Assembly (NCBI GenBank): GCA_905250075.1
Contig: CAJNOP010000375.1
Coordinates: forward strand, 124,001 to 188,000
Direction: 5' to 3'
DNA length: 64,000 bases
Source of the DNA: Rotaria sp. Silwood1
Lineage: Eukaryota > Rotifera > Eurotatoria > Philodinida > Philodinidae
Shown here: positions 1 through 11,100 of the stretch, piece by piece
How positions within the stretch are numbered: the stretch's first letter is position 1
Layout: the number at the start of each line of letters is the position of its first letter
Translations under genes and position numbers: made by a program
Notes under the pieces: generated by a model
What the model saw: only the letters and a program-made list of their open reading frames with translations
What the model was told of the DNA's origin: nothing
Database searches by the model: none

Positions 1-515
1 TAATCATGTTTTTCTATCGATAACTAGATATATTCATTTAGAAAATAATATCTATATCTATGTTTTATTTCAAATGACAATAAAATAAAAATAATTTCTT
101 TTTGGTTTTTGTTTTTTAATATAACAAAATTAATTAATTAATTTTTCTTTTTTATTGTTCTCCTTACTTTTTCGAATAAATCTTAAAAACGAATATAATT
201 ATTGTTTTAACATATCTATATTATAGAAATATTTTAAATAGAATTTGAAAATGTTTTCGTTTTTATATTTAAACAAATGTTTTATCGCATTGAAACAAAA
301 CAAAAAAAATATCGTTTTAATTATCCTTTTAAAATTTAATTAAATAACAATAATAAATAAATCCTTGTTGAAAATAAAATCGACAAGATTAATCGATTAT
401 ATTTATCTAATTTTAAATGTAAATTATTTCATTTATTTAATTAATTCATGAAACAGATAAGAAAAATAAAATAAAATATATTTTCTTCTGTTTTGTTTTG
501 TTTATTTATAGATAA
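1..515. other. AT-rich spacer upstream of the GPCR
   Basis: No coding potential or repeat structure is seen. The last bases before the first ATG are T-rich (tttatttatagataa), and nothing identifiable as a promoter element stands out. Confidence 0.5.
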
Positions 516-3287
516 ATGGATAATATATCAAACACTAGCATTGATGAACAATCATCATCAGAATCGTTTATTAACATCGGTTTAAGTCGATATATATGTT
601 TAATATTATTGAGTGCATTACTTATTCCATCAATATTATTTTCTTTATATATATTCTATTGGATATATAGAATCTCAGATTTACGAAATCGTCTCACTAA
701 TCATATTATTTTGGCCATATTCATTATTAGTTTTATTCAGGTAATTCTTATATTCATTATCATTTATTCTTTTTTTCTATTTTACACTAAATAAAACCTC
801 TTGTTTTTTTGATTAGTTTTTCTGACAAGAGAAACGATTATTTTCTTTTTTTTCATAGAAGTTAATAAATGAGAAATTTTATTTATAATAAATTTATTTA
901 AATTAATTAAATAATTATTTAGAATTAATTCATTGAATAAAACAAAAAATGAATATGAATAGTTTTAGTTTTTAAATTTAATTCAAATTCCATGTTAAAA
1001 AAGAATTGACAAAAAAAGTCAGATTTTAATCGATTTTTTTCGGATTAATAATCGATTAAAATAGCATGATTTTAATCCGATTTTTAATCATAAAAATCGA
1101 TTTCGTCCGATTTTCTCCTGCATAATCGATTTTTATGATTAAAAATCGGATTAAAACCGTGCCATTTTAATCGATTATTAATCCGAAAAAAATCGATTAT
1201 ATCTAAAAAATTTATCAAAATCAATTAAACTCGAGTTGCTCCCAGTTCTTTGCATGGCCTGTCTTTCAGTCAATTTTCATCTTTTATTGCTTCCTAATAC
1301 ATTTTAATCTATCTTTACCTGTTTTCTAATTTTAATCTTTACTTACTAGATAATCGATTTTAATCATATGCCTCGAAAATAGGCGCTTCTACCGAGATTC
1401 GAACGCGAAACTCTACTTTTCCTATGAATTTTTCGATTCTTCGTGGAAAGAAATCGTTAGGCTGTTGCCAAGCTAGTACCTGACATATATACTACAATTG
1501 GAACTCCTATATAAATTGAATCAATTAAGATTGCGCAATTACATAAGTAATCGATTAAAACCTAAAATAATTGACTACGATTGATTAAAATCCATATTAA
1601 TCGATTAAAACTCAGATAAATCCATTTAAATCTGTTAAACCGCGAGATTAATCGATAATTTGGATTCCTTGAAAAAGCAATTATCGTAATCGTTGTAGAA
1701 ATAAAATGTGAAGCACAACCAACACCCATTCTCATTGACTTCATGCAAACTGAGATTTTCATACATATCACGAAACATTTCTTTGACATTATTCGCCCTG
1801 GACCGAAGAATTTCAAAAAAGGGCTCAAAAACTATTCCAGTTAAATCTTCCTTATATATGCTTTCTGAACGTGTTTTGAAGGCGAATCTTACGATCTGCA
1901 TTCACATGGCTCATGACGAGTACAAACTCTGTTTCGAGTGTGTGTGTGGGACAGGGATCATGCTCTAAATTTCTACTCGATATAGATCAGCAGCAATCCT
2001 TTCATATTCTTTTTTACAATAACCGATTATTTCGGATTTTCTAGAAAAAACTTGATTATTTTGATTTTTCTAAAAGTAATCGATTTTGACCGATTATTCT
2101 CCGAAAAATCAATTTAAATCAGATTTTTAGGCTATTTTTTTTTTGTTTTTTACATGAGATAAGTAAAATAATAAGTATAAAATATTGAAAAATATCCTGT
2201 TTAAATAATAATATAATAAATATATATTTCGAAATTCTAATAAGATTAAAATTGTTTAATATAATGATAAAACGAATTATTTTATTTCGTAAATAATCCT
2301 ATTATATTTTATTAATAAGAAAAAAAGATAAAGAAAAAAATAGTTATAAATAAAAAAAAGTTGTTAATTAAAATGATAAAATTAAAAAAATCTATTAAAT
2401 AGACAACATGTGAAATGCCATTCTTACTTGAATATCTTCGTTATGGTCATGTATCATTTGATTCATACAGTTTTTGTAAATTTTGGATTGCATTCAATTA
2501 CAGTTTAAATACATCAATTTTATTTCTTAATTCTCATTTATCAATTGAAAGATATTTATTAATATTTCATCACAATTTTTTGAATCGGTAAATAAATAAA
2601 ATAAAATAAAAAACAACGATTAGTGTTGTTATTATTTATATTAAATAATATTTTAGACATAAAATGTTAATACATTATATACCAATGACAATATTAATTA
2701 TACTTGCAATATGTTATTCATGTGGTACAGTTTTATTTGTTCCATGTATTGAATTATTTGATTATACAAGTCAATTATGTGGTGGACCATGTTTTCAATT
2801 ACAACCATCAATTGGAACATTTGATTTAGTTTTTACGGTTTTTTCTCCATTATTTTGTATTATTTTTTTTAATTCTTTTCTTATTATACGAGTTATTCAA
2901 CAAAAACGTCGAATGTTACAAAAAAATGTTTGGAAAAAAAATCTTGGAATGCTTATTCAATTATTATCAGTATCAATATTACATGTTATTGTTTGGTTAC
3001 CAGTTACAATAGTTATATTAATTGCAATGACTAATTATCCTCCACCTGCAATTATTATTGAATTACAAACAAGTTGGGTTCTTATTAATATTATGTACAT
3101 TGCTGTACTTATTAATCCATTAGTATGTTTTTTTGCTATACCAGAAATAAAAGATAAAATTATTTTATTTATTAATTATTTACGACGTAAACGACAACAA
3201 CAACAACAACAAATTAGTTCTACAGGTAGAAATCAAATTCATCCATTATCAACTAATCAAAATCAATCAACTAGATTTCAAAAATAA
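516..3287 (+). CDS. Rhodopsin-like (class A) GPCR, three exons
   Basis: Seven-transmembrane receptor expected in the plasma membrane; ligand unknown. I join three exons: 516-740, 2403-2587 and 2657-3287 (1041 nt, 346 aa). Junctions are GT-AG: donor gtaatt after 740, acceptor aaatag before 2403; donor gtaaat after 2587, acceptor ttttag before 2657. Exon 1 gives an Asn/Ser-rich N-terminus plus TM1 and the start of TM2. Exon 2 gives the first-loop Cys region (SFCKFW) and the TM3 end LSIERYLL, an ERY version of the DRY motif. Exon 3 gives TM4, a Cys-containing second loop (QLCGGPCFQ), TM5, a basic third loop, TM6 with a VIVWLP core, and TM7 ending NPLVCFF where NPxxY is usual. The tail has a run of seven Gln. 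This resembles the large families of short-tailed peptide-type receptors in rotifers. The 1.66-kb first intron carries a repeat. The exon structure is visible; the class assignment rests on motifs. Confidence 0.85.
1021..1204. repeat. Hairpin, arms of about 82 bp, 21-bp loop
   Basis: Bases 1021-1102 are the reverse complement of 1124-1204 with only a handful of differences (for example atagcatga against atggcacgg). The loop is 1103-1123. The arms carry the TAATCGATTAAAA motif. It forms the left end of the repeat in the GPCR intron. Confidence 0.85.
1381..1481 (-). other. tRNA-like block with a B-box motif (possible tRNA-derived repeat)
   Basis: Read on the minus strand, the block contains GCGTTCGAATCTCGG, which fits the RNA polymerase III B box, and upstream TAGCTTGGCAACAGCC, a weak A box. 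The ends AGGTACT and AGCGCCT could pair in six of seven positions counting one wobble, as in an acceptor stem. At about 101 nt it is too long for a normal tRNA and the A box is poor, so it is more likely a decayed tRNA or a tRNA-derived SINE head than a working gene. Confidence 0.25.
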
Positions 3288-3328
3288 TTTAATCATTTAT
3301 TTAAACAATATTTATTATATACTATAGA

Positions 3329-3915
3329 GACAGACAATAAATTCGGAGAATTTTAAAAAAAGTATTGTGTCGGATTTGATTACCTATTCAGACTTAATAA
3401 AGTAAACATATCATATTGTAGAGCAAGTTGAGGCGCGTACAATGGTATATTATAAATCTTGTTTTCAAAAAATTCTCAGGGAACCCGACTGGATTTATCA
3501 ATAGATGGTCATACATTCAAATCACTGACCATTTTGGATCTTGGTATCAGTCAAAAGTATTTCTGAAAATAATTTTCCTATATTGAGTTTTGTAGAGTTT
3601 TTCATGGGCTACAAGATTATATACTTAATATCTTCGATCATTCTATTTTTGATAAATAAAAATGCGACTTTTCGATGATTGACTATCGTTTTTCACGAGT
3701 AATACCTGTCGATGAGTATTTTAATGCATCTCTGTCCACCACGAAATCTAATCTCGTTTTCTCAAAATATTTTCTAAACAAGATTTATAATATACCATTG
3801 AACATGCCTCGACTTGCTCTACAACATAGGATGTTGTTTACTTTATTAATTCTGATTAGGTGACAAAATCTGACACGCTACTTTTTGAAAATTCTCCGAA
3901 GATTTTGACTGTTCA
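3329..3915. mobile_element. Fold-back MITE with about 150-bp TIRs
   Basis: The left arm (3329 to about 3480) matches the reverse complement of the right arm (about 3760-3915): TTCGGAGAATTTT, GATTACCTATTCAG against GTCACCTAATCAG, TTAATAAAGTAAACA, GTAGAGCAAGT and AATGGTATATTATAAATCTT all recur in order. Similarity is imperfect, so the insertion is old. The small open frame at 3675-3863 lies inside the right arm and is not a gene. The superfamily is not identified and no clear target duplication was found. Confidence 0.75.
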
Positions 3916-5367
3916 TTGTATGTATATATATGTATATATGTTCTTTGTATTTATCTTTGATTTAATCCTTATTTATCTTAATTATATTTATTTATTTAAA
4001 TAAGATTTTCTTCTTTAACTATTTATTTAATTGATTATTTTATCATATATATATATATATTCAAATAAATATTTTATTCAATTTTATTTAAAATCATTTT
4101 AGTTTTTCTATTATTGAAAAATTTTCGTTTTTTTTTGTTCGACAAGATACATTTTAAATTATAGATTAGTCTTATTTTAATCAAATATTCAATATTAACT
4201 ATTGCTAATTAATACAAAAAAAAAGAAGACTAATAATTAAAAATTCTAATGAATAATATAAAAGTGAAATAGGATAAAAAGTGAATAGATCGAATGAATT
4301 TATTCTTAAAAATAAACAAACAAGTCTTATGAAGAATTCTTTATAAAAAAAATACTAATAACCTTATTTAACAAAGAGAATATATTTATTTTCAACTTAA
4401 TTAATATAAGTCAAATCAAAATTTTTATTTTCTTTTTTTTTAAAACTAAACAATGGTCAGATAATTTACTAATTTATTATTTAACAAGATAATTAATTGT
4501 TAACATTTATTATTTAAAACAACAAATTCAACATAAATATTTATATATCGATGTTGTTATTTGTTTTATTATATATACAATATAGAATAATACTTTCAGA
4601 TAAACAATACTCTTCATTTATTTTTCGAATAATATTTATTTAACTATTATAAATAATCCTAGAACATTTTATTTTTTATATAATTAAATATATATCCAAA
4701 GAGAATATTTCAATCAATTTTAAATCATTATTTAATGATAAATAATTAAATAATTATTATATAGAATATTTATTATATTAACTAAATAATAAGCAAAAAC
4801 ATCATAGAATAATAAATTATTCAAAATATTCAAAAATAGAAAAAAAATTAAATCTTTTTCAATATCGTTCAATTAGTTTTTAAAATAAATCTGAATAAAA
4901 AAAAATATTACTTTTATTTAAATAATAACTAAATCGATTTTTCCTCATTATAAATATATCTTTAATATTCAACTATAAATATTAAATTAATAAAACAATA
5001 TTCCGTCTTTTTTTTTTCGACTTCTATTTATTTATTTATTATTTTAAATCAAATCGCTTTCATCATATTAACTATAAATATCATTAATAAATCTTCTTCC
5101 ATTTTTTCAATTGATAAATAAATCTATCAATCTTCAAATATTATTTATTAACAAAAACATATATTATCTATATTCACTGATATATTCGACAAATGAAACA
5201 TTCTTTTTTTCCATTTGAATTATAGTCTTTTATGCATACAAATACCTTATTTAGGAAGATCTTATTACCTTTTCCCTACTATTATTTATATAGATTTTAA
5301 TACATTTAACAAGTTTTCATCTTTTATTGAAGATTTTAAAGAATATTTCCTAATCTAGACAGAATAT
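3916..5367. other. AT-rich spacer up to the assembly gap
   Basis: Very AT-rich, with short poly-A and poly-T runs and an (AT)n tract near 4046. No exon was recognised, although 5' exons of the gene that follows the gap could lie here or in the gap. Confidence 0.4.
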
Positions 5368-5467
5368 NNNNNNNNNNNNNNNNNNNNNNNNNNNNNNNNN
5401 NNNNNNNNNNNNNNNNNNNNNNNNNNNNNNNNNNNNNNNNNNNNNNNNNNNNNNNNNNNNNNNNNNN
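5368..5467. other. Assembly gap (100 N)
   Basis: Exactly 100 undetermined bases, the conventional scaffold-gap length, so the true distance is unknown. It removes the 5' part of the gene that follows. Confidence 0.98.
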
Positions 5468-5487
5468 AATTAAAATATATTAAATAG

Positions 5488-5997
5488 GTTCTTTGTCTTG
5501 GAGCTTGTGCAACAACTTATACAGAAAGTAGTTTACCTGCAAGTGTTTTTTCTGGTGCAACAGCTTTTCCATTTTGGGATGATTTATATATTTATCCAAA
5601 TACATCACAAGGCATTTATTATCAATCAGAAGGAAATAGTCCAAATAGAAAATTAATATTTGAATATTATATGAGTCATTATATTGAAATAAATCAATAT
5701 TATCATTTTCAAATTATTTTCTTTGAAGATTCTCCAGGTATTGTTCAATATAAATATTTTGATGCAACTGATCAAGGTGATACATGTACCATTGGAGTTC
5801 AAGGTAATTCATTTATTATTTTTACAAATTATTTTAAATAAATTTATTTTCATTTTTCGTTTTTGTTAATATATTAAGGTTCAAATAGTGGTCCATTCAT
5901 CATGTATTCATATGATCAAAACAATTCTGTACAAGAAAATATGATTCTTACTTTTGATACAATTCATGGAACATACAATAAATCTACAATAACATAA
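5488..5997 (+). CDS. Secreted-type protein of unknown function, 3' two exons only
   Basis: Two exons are visible: 5488-5803 and 5879-5997, joined by a 75-bp GT-AG intron (donor gtaatt, acceptor attaag), giving 144 residues to a TAA. The upstream exon starts after taaatag and the 5' part is lost in the gap. The product reads as an extracellular beta-rich domain: FPFWDDLYIY, QGIYYQSEG, PNRKLIFEYY, YYHFQIIFFEDSPG, a DTCTIGVQG turn and a C-terminal QENMILTFDT. I recall similar domains (FWDDL, GIYY, FQVLFFE, CTIGVQ) in uncharacterised rotifer proteins, but no function is known to me. The reading phase of the first exon is chosen because it alone stays open and joins in frame. Confidence 0.6.
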
Positions 5998-6097
5998 TTT
6001 ATAAATAATATAATCTATATTATTCTACATTAATCATCAATATATAATATTATATTTATTATTATTATTTTCCTATGTTTTTTTCTTTTATTCTACT

Positions 6098-7126
6098 CTA
6101 TAATAACGAGTAGGCCATTATAATAAACGTCCTACTTTTTCATTTCATTTTTTTACAATTTAATACGTTCTATTAAAAAAAAACAAATTCTATCATAAGA
6201 TACAGTGTAAAATGCTTTACAATTAATACAAGATAGCTTTTTTCTAAACTTGCACTTTTTGCTTTCAAAATCGACAAAATTTGGAGCGATCAAATTTTGA
6301 TCTTACGAAGACGATAGGCTTTTTTTTTTTGTTAAAATATGAATTGATTTTTTCTCATTTCATCTTTTTATCACCTGATATATTCTATTTAAAAAGAAAA
6401 CAATATATACAATTAGATGCAATGTGAGAAGCTCTACAATTTACACAAGATAACTTCTCTTACAATTATATTTTTTGTTTTCAAAATTGAGAAAAATTCT
6501 GACCGATTAAATATTGATGCTACAAACAAGTCATTTTTCAATAGATGACCAATTCATTCTTTCATTATTTATCATCTGATGTGTTTTATTAAAAAGAAAT
6601 AAAATATACCACAGAATGCAGCTTGAAAAGCTCTACAATTTACAGAAAACCACCATATTTCATAGTTGCACTTTTTCTTTTCAAAAACAGTTAATCAATC
6701 AAATTTCGACCATACGAAAACAATATTTTTTTTGTAGAAGATAGATTTTTTTTCTTATTTCATATTTTTATCAGCTTATATATTTTATTTAAAAACAAAA
6801 CAAAACAAAATATATCACTAGATATATCGAGAAAATCTCTACAATTTACACGAAAGACATCTTATTGTAATCGTTTCGTAACAAAATTAAAATTCTCTAT
6901 GACCGATTTTCGCATAATCGAAATTTGATCGTTTTAAAACTTTGACCATTTTTTAAGTAAAAAAGCCAACTATAATAAAAGTGATCGTATGTTAATTGTA
7001 GAGCTTTTCACGTTGCATCTTATGATAGATTTTGTTTTTTTGTTAATAGAACGTATTAAATTGTGAAAAAATGAAATGAAAAATTAGAACATTTATAATG
7101 ACCCATCCGTTATAATTATAGATAGA
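6098..7126. mobile_element. Element with about 120-bp TIRs and a tandem-repeat core
   Basis: The left end (6098 to about 6230) and the reverse complement of the right end (about 6990-7126) share TTTTTCATTTCATTTTTT, ACAATTTAATACGTTCTATTA and CTATCATAAGAT in order. Between them lie about four diverged direct repeats of roughly 200 bp (starting near 6190, 6415, 6615 and 6810), each with a block like GAAAAGCTCTACAATTTACA followed by CTTTTTG/CTTTTC-TTTTCAAAA and a GATCAAATTTTGAT-like block. The first block recurs inverted at about 6996, as part of the right arm. No coding capacity. It is a non-autonomous fold-back-like element. Confidence 0.7.
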
Positions 7127-7573
7127 TGATAATATCATTAGAATATTTTAAATCAATGATATTCTATCGAGAATATATTCAACAGCTATATGACATGAAC
7201 ACATTGAGATATTTATTCTCTCAAGATATTTTATATAAACAACAAAAAATAATATTTTTTATTCAATTAACAATGTTTAAACCTACAACAATCATATATG
7301 ATTTTTTTTTCAATAAAATCAACAGATAAATACTCGTTTATTTTTTTTAACCATCTACATCGATATTAAAAGTTTTTGATTATTAATAATATTAAAAGTA
7401 AAATTGTTTTAATCAAATAAATAGATTTGACAAATACATGCAAGTTTAATATACACGCATTAATATTAATTATTCATAAAAAAAGAGAAAGAAACATATG
7501 ATTAACAAATAAAATAAATCAATATAAATCTTTGTTTTTCTATTTAAACATTATTATTTTATTTTGATTGTGG
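7127..7573. other. Spacer
   Basis: A 67-codon open frame begins at 7126 but is low-complexity (Ile, Phe, Lys, Asn) and shows no domain. I see no other feature. Confidence 0.35.
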
Positions 7574-8342
7574 TTAAAGACTATATCGCTTTTTAAATGA
7601 CCACAATTTGTTTATCCATCGAACATTATCTGATTGATTATGTTGACTCCTTGTTGAAAGATCCTCTTCATCATTATTGTCATTCAACGATTTTCTAATG
7701 TTCTCATCAAGATGTTCTTGATAGATTTGACTTATATATATATATATATATCAAGAATATCAGTCAATGGTGGGGATTATTTTTTAAAAAATGAGAATTT
7801 ATTTGAGCACCAAATATAAGAATAATGGGAAAGTAATAGAAAAAGATAATAAGAATACCTAAAAAACCAATTTGACCTCAAAACAATAAACCAAAAAAAA
7901 CAAAAATAAAAAAACCAAATTTTGAAATTCAATGATGGCATCAATCAATGATCCACACCATTTTTTTTCTCAAATTCATCTTTTTTTGTTGAGTCAATCG
8001 ATAGATCATTTGAAAAAGTCCAAACAATATTGATAACGATATTAATATTCCATCTATAAATAGACCAAAACGATCACCATCTTCTAATATTGTATTCATC
8101 AAAGGAGATGGTTATGAACTATCAACAAGCATTAATATAACAATCATAATCAAATCTAATAGAAGAGCTAAAGACATTAGATTTTGACGTAAGAATGAAC
8201 ATTCATGTAGACGATAAATAATTGTCATCCTTTTATCAATGATAAAAAACAGACGAGACGCACAGAATATAGCAAATAGAATAGCAATGGCAAATATAAC
8301 TCCATCATCCTTTGATAATTGATTAAATGCTAAATCGACCAT
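7574..8342 (-). pseudogene. Multi-pass membrane protein, disabled
   Basis: Reading from ATG at 8342, the frame gives VDLAFNQLSKDDGVIFAIAI, one hydrophobic segment, a basic RMTIIYRLHEC loop, and a second hydrophobic segment ending in MLVDSS before a TAA at 8112. The same frame continues past the stop with PSPLMNTILEDGDRFGLFID and a third hydrophobic stretch. A frame change near 7960 then leads to further hydrophobic segments broken by TGA codons. A plausible polar C-terminus (ENIRKSLNDNNDEEDLSTRS) ends at a TAA at 7574. The gene would encode about 250 residues with several membrane spans. Stops inside exon-like sequence and frame changes indicate a pseudogene. An unusual exon structure is a less likely alternative. 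The family is unknown to me. Confidence 0.5.
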
Positions 8343-11087
8343 TTAACACATATTGAATATAATTGACTAGATTTTTCACGATAACAATTCGATTTATAAT
8401 CATTTAAGAGAAATTTTTCAATAGAAAACTAAAAATTTGATTTTTTTATTTAAATTAACATATCAAAATTCTTATGATAATACAAGAAAAAAACATTTAT
8501 TCTTACTAATATATATTAAAATCGTCGATTTTTATTAATAAGAATTAAATGAAGAGATTATTTTAAATAAATGATATTTTTTTTTTTTAAAACTGATTAT
8601 TTATTTAAATTAAATGATCAAATATTAGAATTTTCAAGATTTATTCCTATGAATATATTTCGAGTGATTGATTTTAAAAAATCAAACAAATTTTTTTTCT
8701 TTTATCGAGCTATAAATGACATCTTAGAAATAGTTATCTTAACTCTTATCGATATTAACGATTTTAGTATCAATTTTTTAGATTTAGAAAATAAAAAAAA
8801 CAAATTAAAAAAAATACTATTTTAAATTGATAACACTTATAACTCATATTAAAGGTTACATATTGACATACTAGATTTTACTTTTTAACTATTTATTAAT
8901 TTAGAGTTTTAAAAAAAACAACTTGAATTTATTTCATCAACTATTTCATTTATAAGAAAGATTTTTCATAAAAACTATAGTCAATAATCAACTATCGATG
9001 TATTATATTTAATTAATCTCTATATATAATAAATATTATTAAATAGTTGAGAACTAGACAAATAAAAGAATCTTTTTAAAAAATGTTCACTAACTGTAAG
9101 TTAATCAATAGATTCGATTATTTTAGAAATAAAGATTATTTTTTGACAAAGAATATATTATTAACAACAATCCATATATAATTACATTTGATAAAACAAA
9201 CTAATTTCGAAATAATATATATATATTATTTCGAAATTAGTCAATATTACCTTTCATAGAAAATCATAGAAATAAAATATAAGAAAAATATACCATAATA
9301 TATTGATAAATAACTCGAAATCGAAAAGAATAAAATATTTTCTGTTGTTCAAATCATGATGAAAGATTCATATGTCAATTATTCTTCTGACGATTTATCG
9401 AAGATTAAGATTTATAAAATAGACTGATATATATATTAAAAACTGATTTATTGTATTATTCTAATCAATGCATTTTAAAACTGATTGACATTTTCATTCA
9501 TTGTTCGATTTGATTAATTAAAACGAATGTTTTATTCAATTTAATTAAACGATGGAGATAGAAGAATAAAAAACAAAAATGAACTGTTATGGGTGTGAAC
9601 GGAGAACAAGAGAAAAATAATATTTCAAGAATAGAACATTAGACAACAACAATAAGAATAAATAAACAAAGAAAGAATTGAAAAGCAAGGAGTGCATTCT
9701 ATTTTTGTTCTCCTATTTGACAACTATAGAGTAGAAAAAAAAAAGAGAAGAGTTTAGTTCATTTTCTAGATGTTAGTCATCAACGTTGTTCAGATATTAA
9801 CTTATCGTTACTGTCAATGACGAGCACGACAATAGTTTTTCTCACAAATAATTTTTCAAAATTTGCTGCGAGTTTCGAATAACTGCAGAGAAGAGTAGTG
9901 AAATAAATATAAGTTAATTGAATTCGACTATCCTCTCATATTATACACGTATATCTATATGAATTGCATAAAACCAAGTTATATATTTCGATAAGTGATT
10001 ATGTTTCGAATGTATATTATATTGAATATATCTTCAAATAGATCAATTGTTAAATCTTGATTGTTTCTTTTTTTTTTAAATCTTAATAAAAATATATTGT
10101 GAATAATAAAAATGGACATAAGTTTGCTGTATTTAATATCGTTTTCACCAGTGATACATTCTTAAAACCTCAAGTTTTTTTTTTTTATTTGGAAATAATA
10201 TTAAATTATCTTGATGAATAACTATATTATCGTTAGATTATTCTAAACGATTTCTTGTTTAAATATATTTTTTCATAATCAATATATTTAATAATATTCT
10301 TTCGGATAGAATAATCGAACAAATTAAAATGTATAAAGTTCGTATAGGATTAGCTTATTTAGATAAATAGTTTTTAATGTATATGTCACCAATCTTGAAA
10401 TTGTCAAATTGGTCTATGAATTTGCTTGATCTTATTATTGTGATAAATATGAATATGTTAAAATAATCGTTTATCTTTTCTTTTTTCTTTTTTTTTCTTT
10501 TTTTATAAAATTATAAATAATTCCTATCGTTAAATTTAATCACTAAAATATTCATGTATTTTTCTTTGAATTCGTTTAAAATAAAATTGATTAATCATAT
10601 GCTTCAATAATTTATTATTCTTTCTGTTGGCGTTTCTTTGTGAAACAAGGGAAGTTTAGCAATATAATCATATAAACATAATCAAAGAAAATATTTTCGT
10701 TTAATATAATTAATAAAGACTTTTTATTTTTAATATCCAGATTAACGAGTCGAGATTTTCGAAGAAAAAAATTTATTGTTAAAGAGAAAAATTTCTAGAT
10801 AAAATAAAATTGACAATCAAATAGATTAACTTTTACAGATCAATTCATTCAATATATTTGTTCCTCCTTCGAATTGTTGTTCGTCGTCATATAATATATA
10901 GATTTATTGAATTTTTTTTTCAAAATATTTTAAGAATCGTTCAATTAAATAGTAAATTATTCGATTAATATAAATGTGTATTGAATTGAATTGAACCGAT
11001 TGATCATATGTTTAAGTAGTGTTAATAATATAATATTCGTATATAATACTCTAGATACAATCCGAAATATAATACTTATCAATATAT
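8343..11087. other. AT-rich spacer
   Basis: No gene recognised. The frame at 8571-8825 is low-complexity. A perfect 42-bp palindrome lies at about 9199-9240 (actaatttcgaaataat, then AT repeat, then its complement). The bases before 11088 are the retrotransposon insertion site. Confidence 0.5.
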
Positions 11088-11100
11088 ATGTATATATTTA
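11088..11100. repeat. Target-site duplication, 5' copy (RTE)
   Basis: ATGTATATATTTA here is repeated exactly at 14179-14191 on the other side of the retrotransposon. The first three bases overlap the ATG tail of the element at the 3' side, so the duplication is 10-13 bp. Confidence 0.8.

Larger units (their letters stand above)
1018..2130. repeat. AATCGATTAAAA-rich repeat in GPCR intron 1
   Basis: This stretch inside the GPCR intron is unlike the flanking intron. It repeats AATCGATTAAAA and variants many times (around 1033, 1057, 1549, 1576, 1602) and has related ends: the left part (agattttaatcgattttttt) resembles the reverse complement of the right part near 2080-2130 (ccgaaaaatcaatttaaatc). 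It starts with a strong hairpin and contains a tRNA-like block. Open frames at 1562-1968 have no family resemblance. Best read as a non-autonomous DNA element about 1.1 kb long. Exact ends and a target duplication were not found. Confidence 0.5.

Noticed and set aside
1381..1481. Functional tRNA gene
   Set aside because: B box fits, but length, A box and stems are not those of a working tRNA; kept only as a tRNA-like block.
1562..1968. Three overlapping frames of 86-88 codons in GPCR intron 1
   Set aside because: They lie in the repeat, on both strands over the same bases, with no domain; typical chance frames.
3675..3863. 62-codon plus-strand frame
   Set aside because: It lies across the right arm of the fold-back element and translates TIR sequence.
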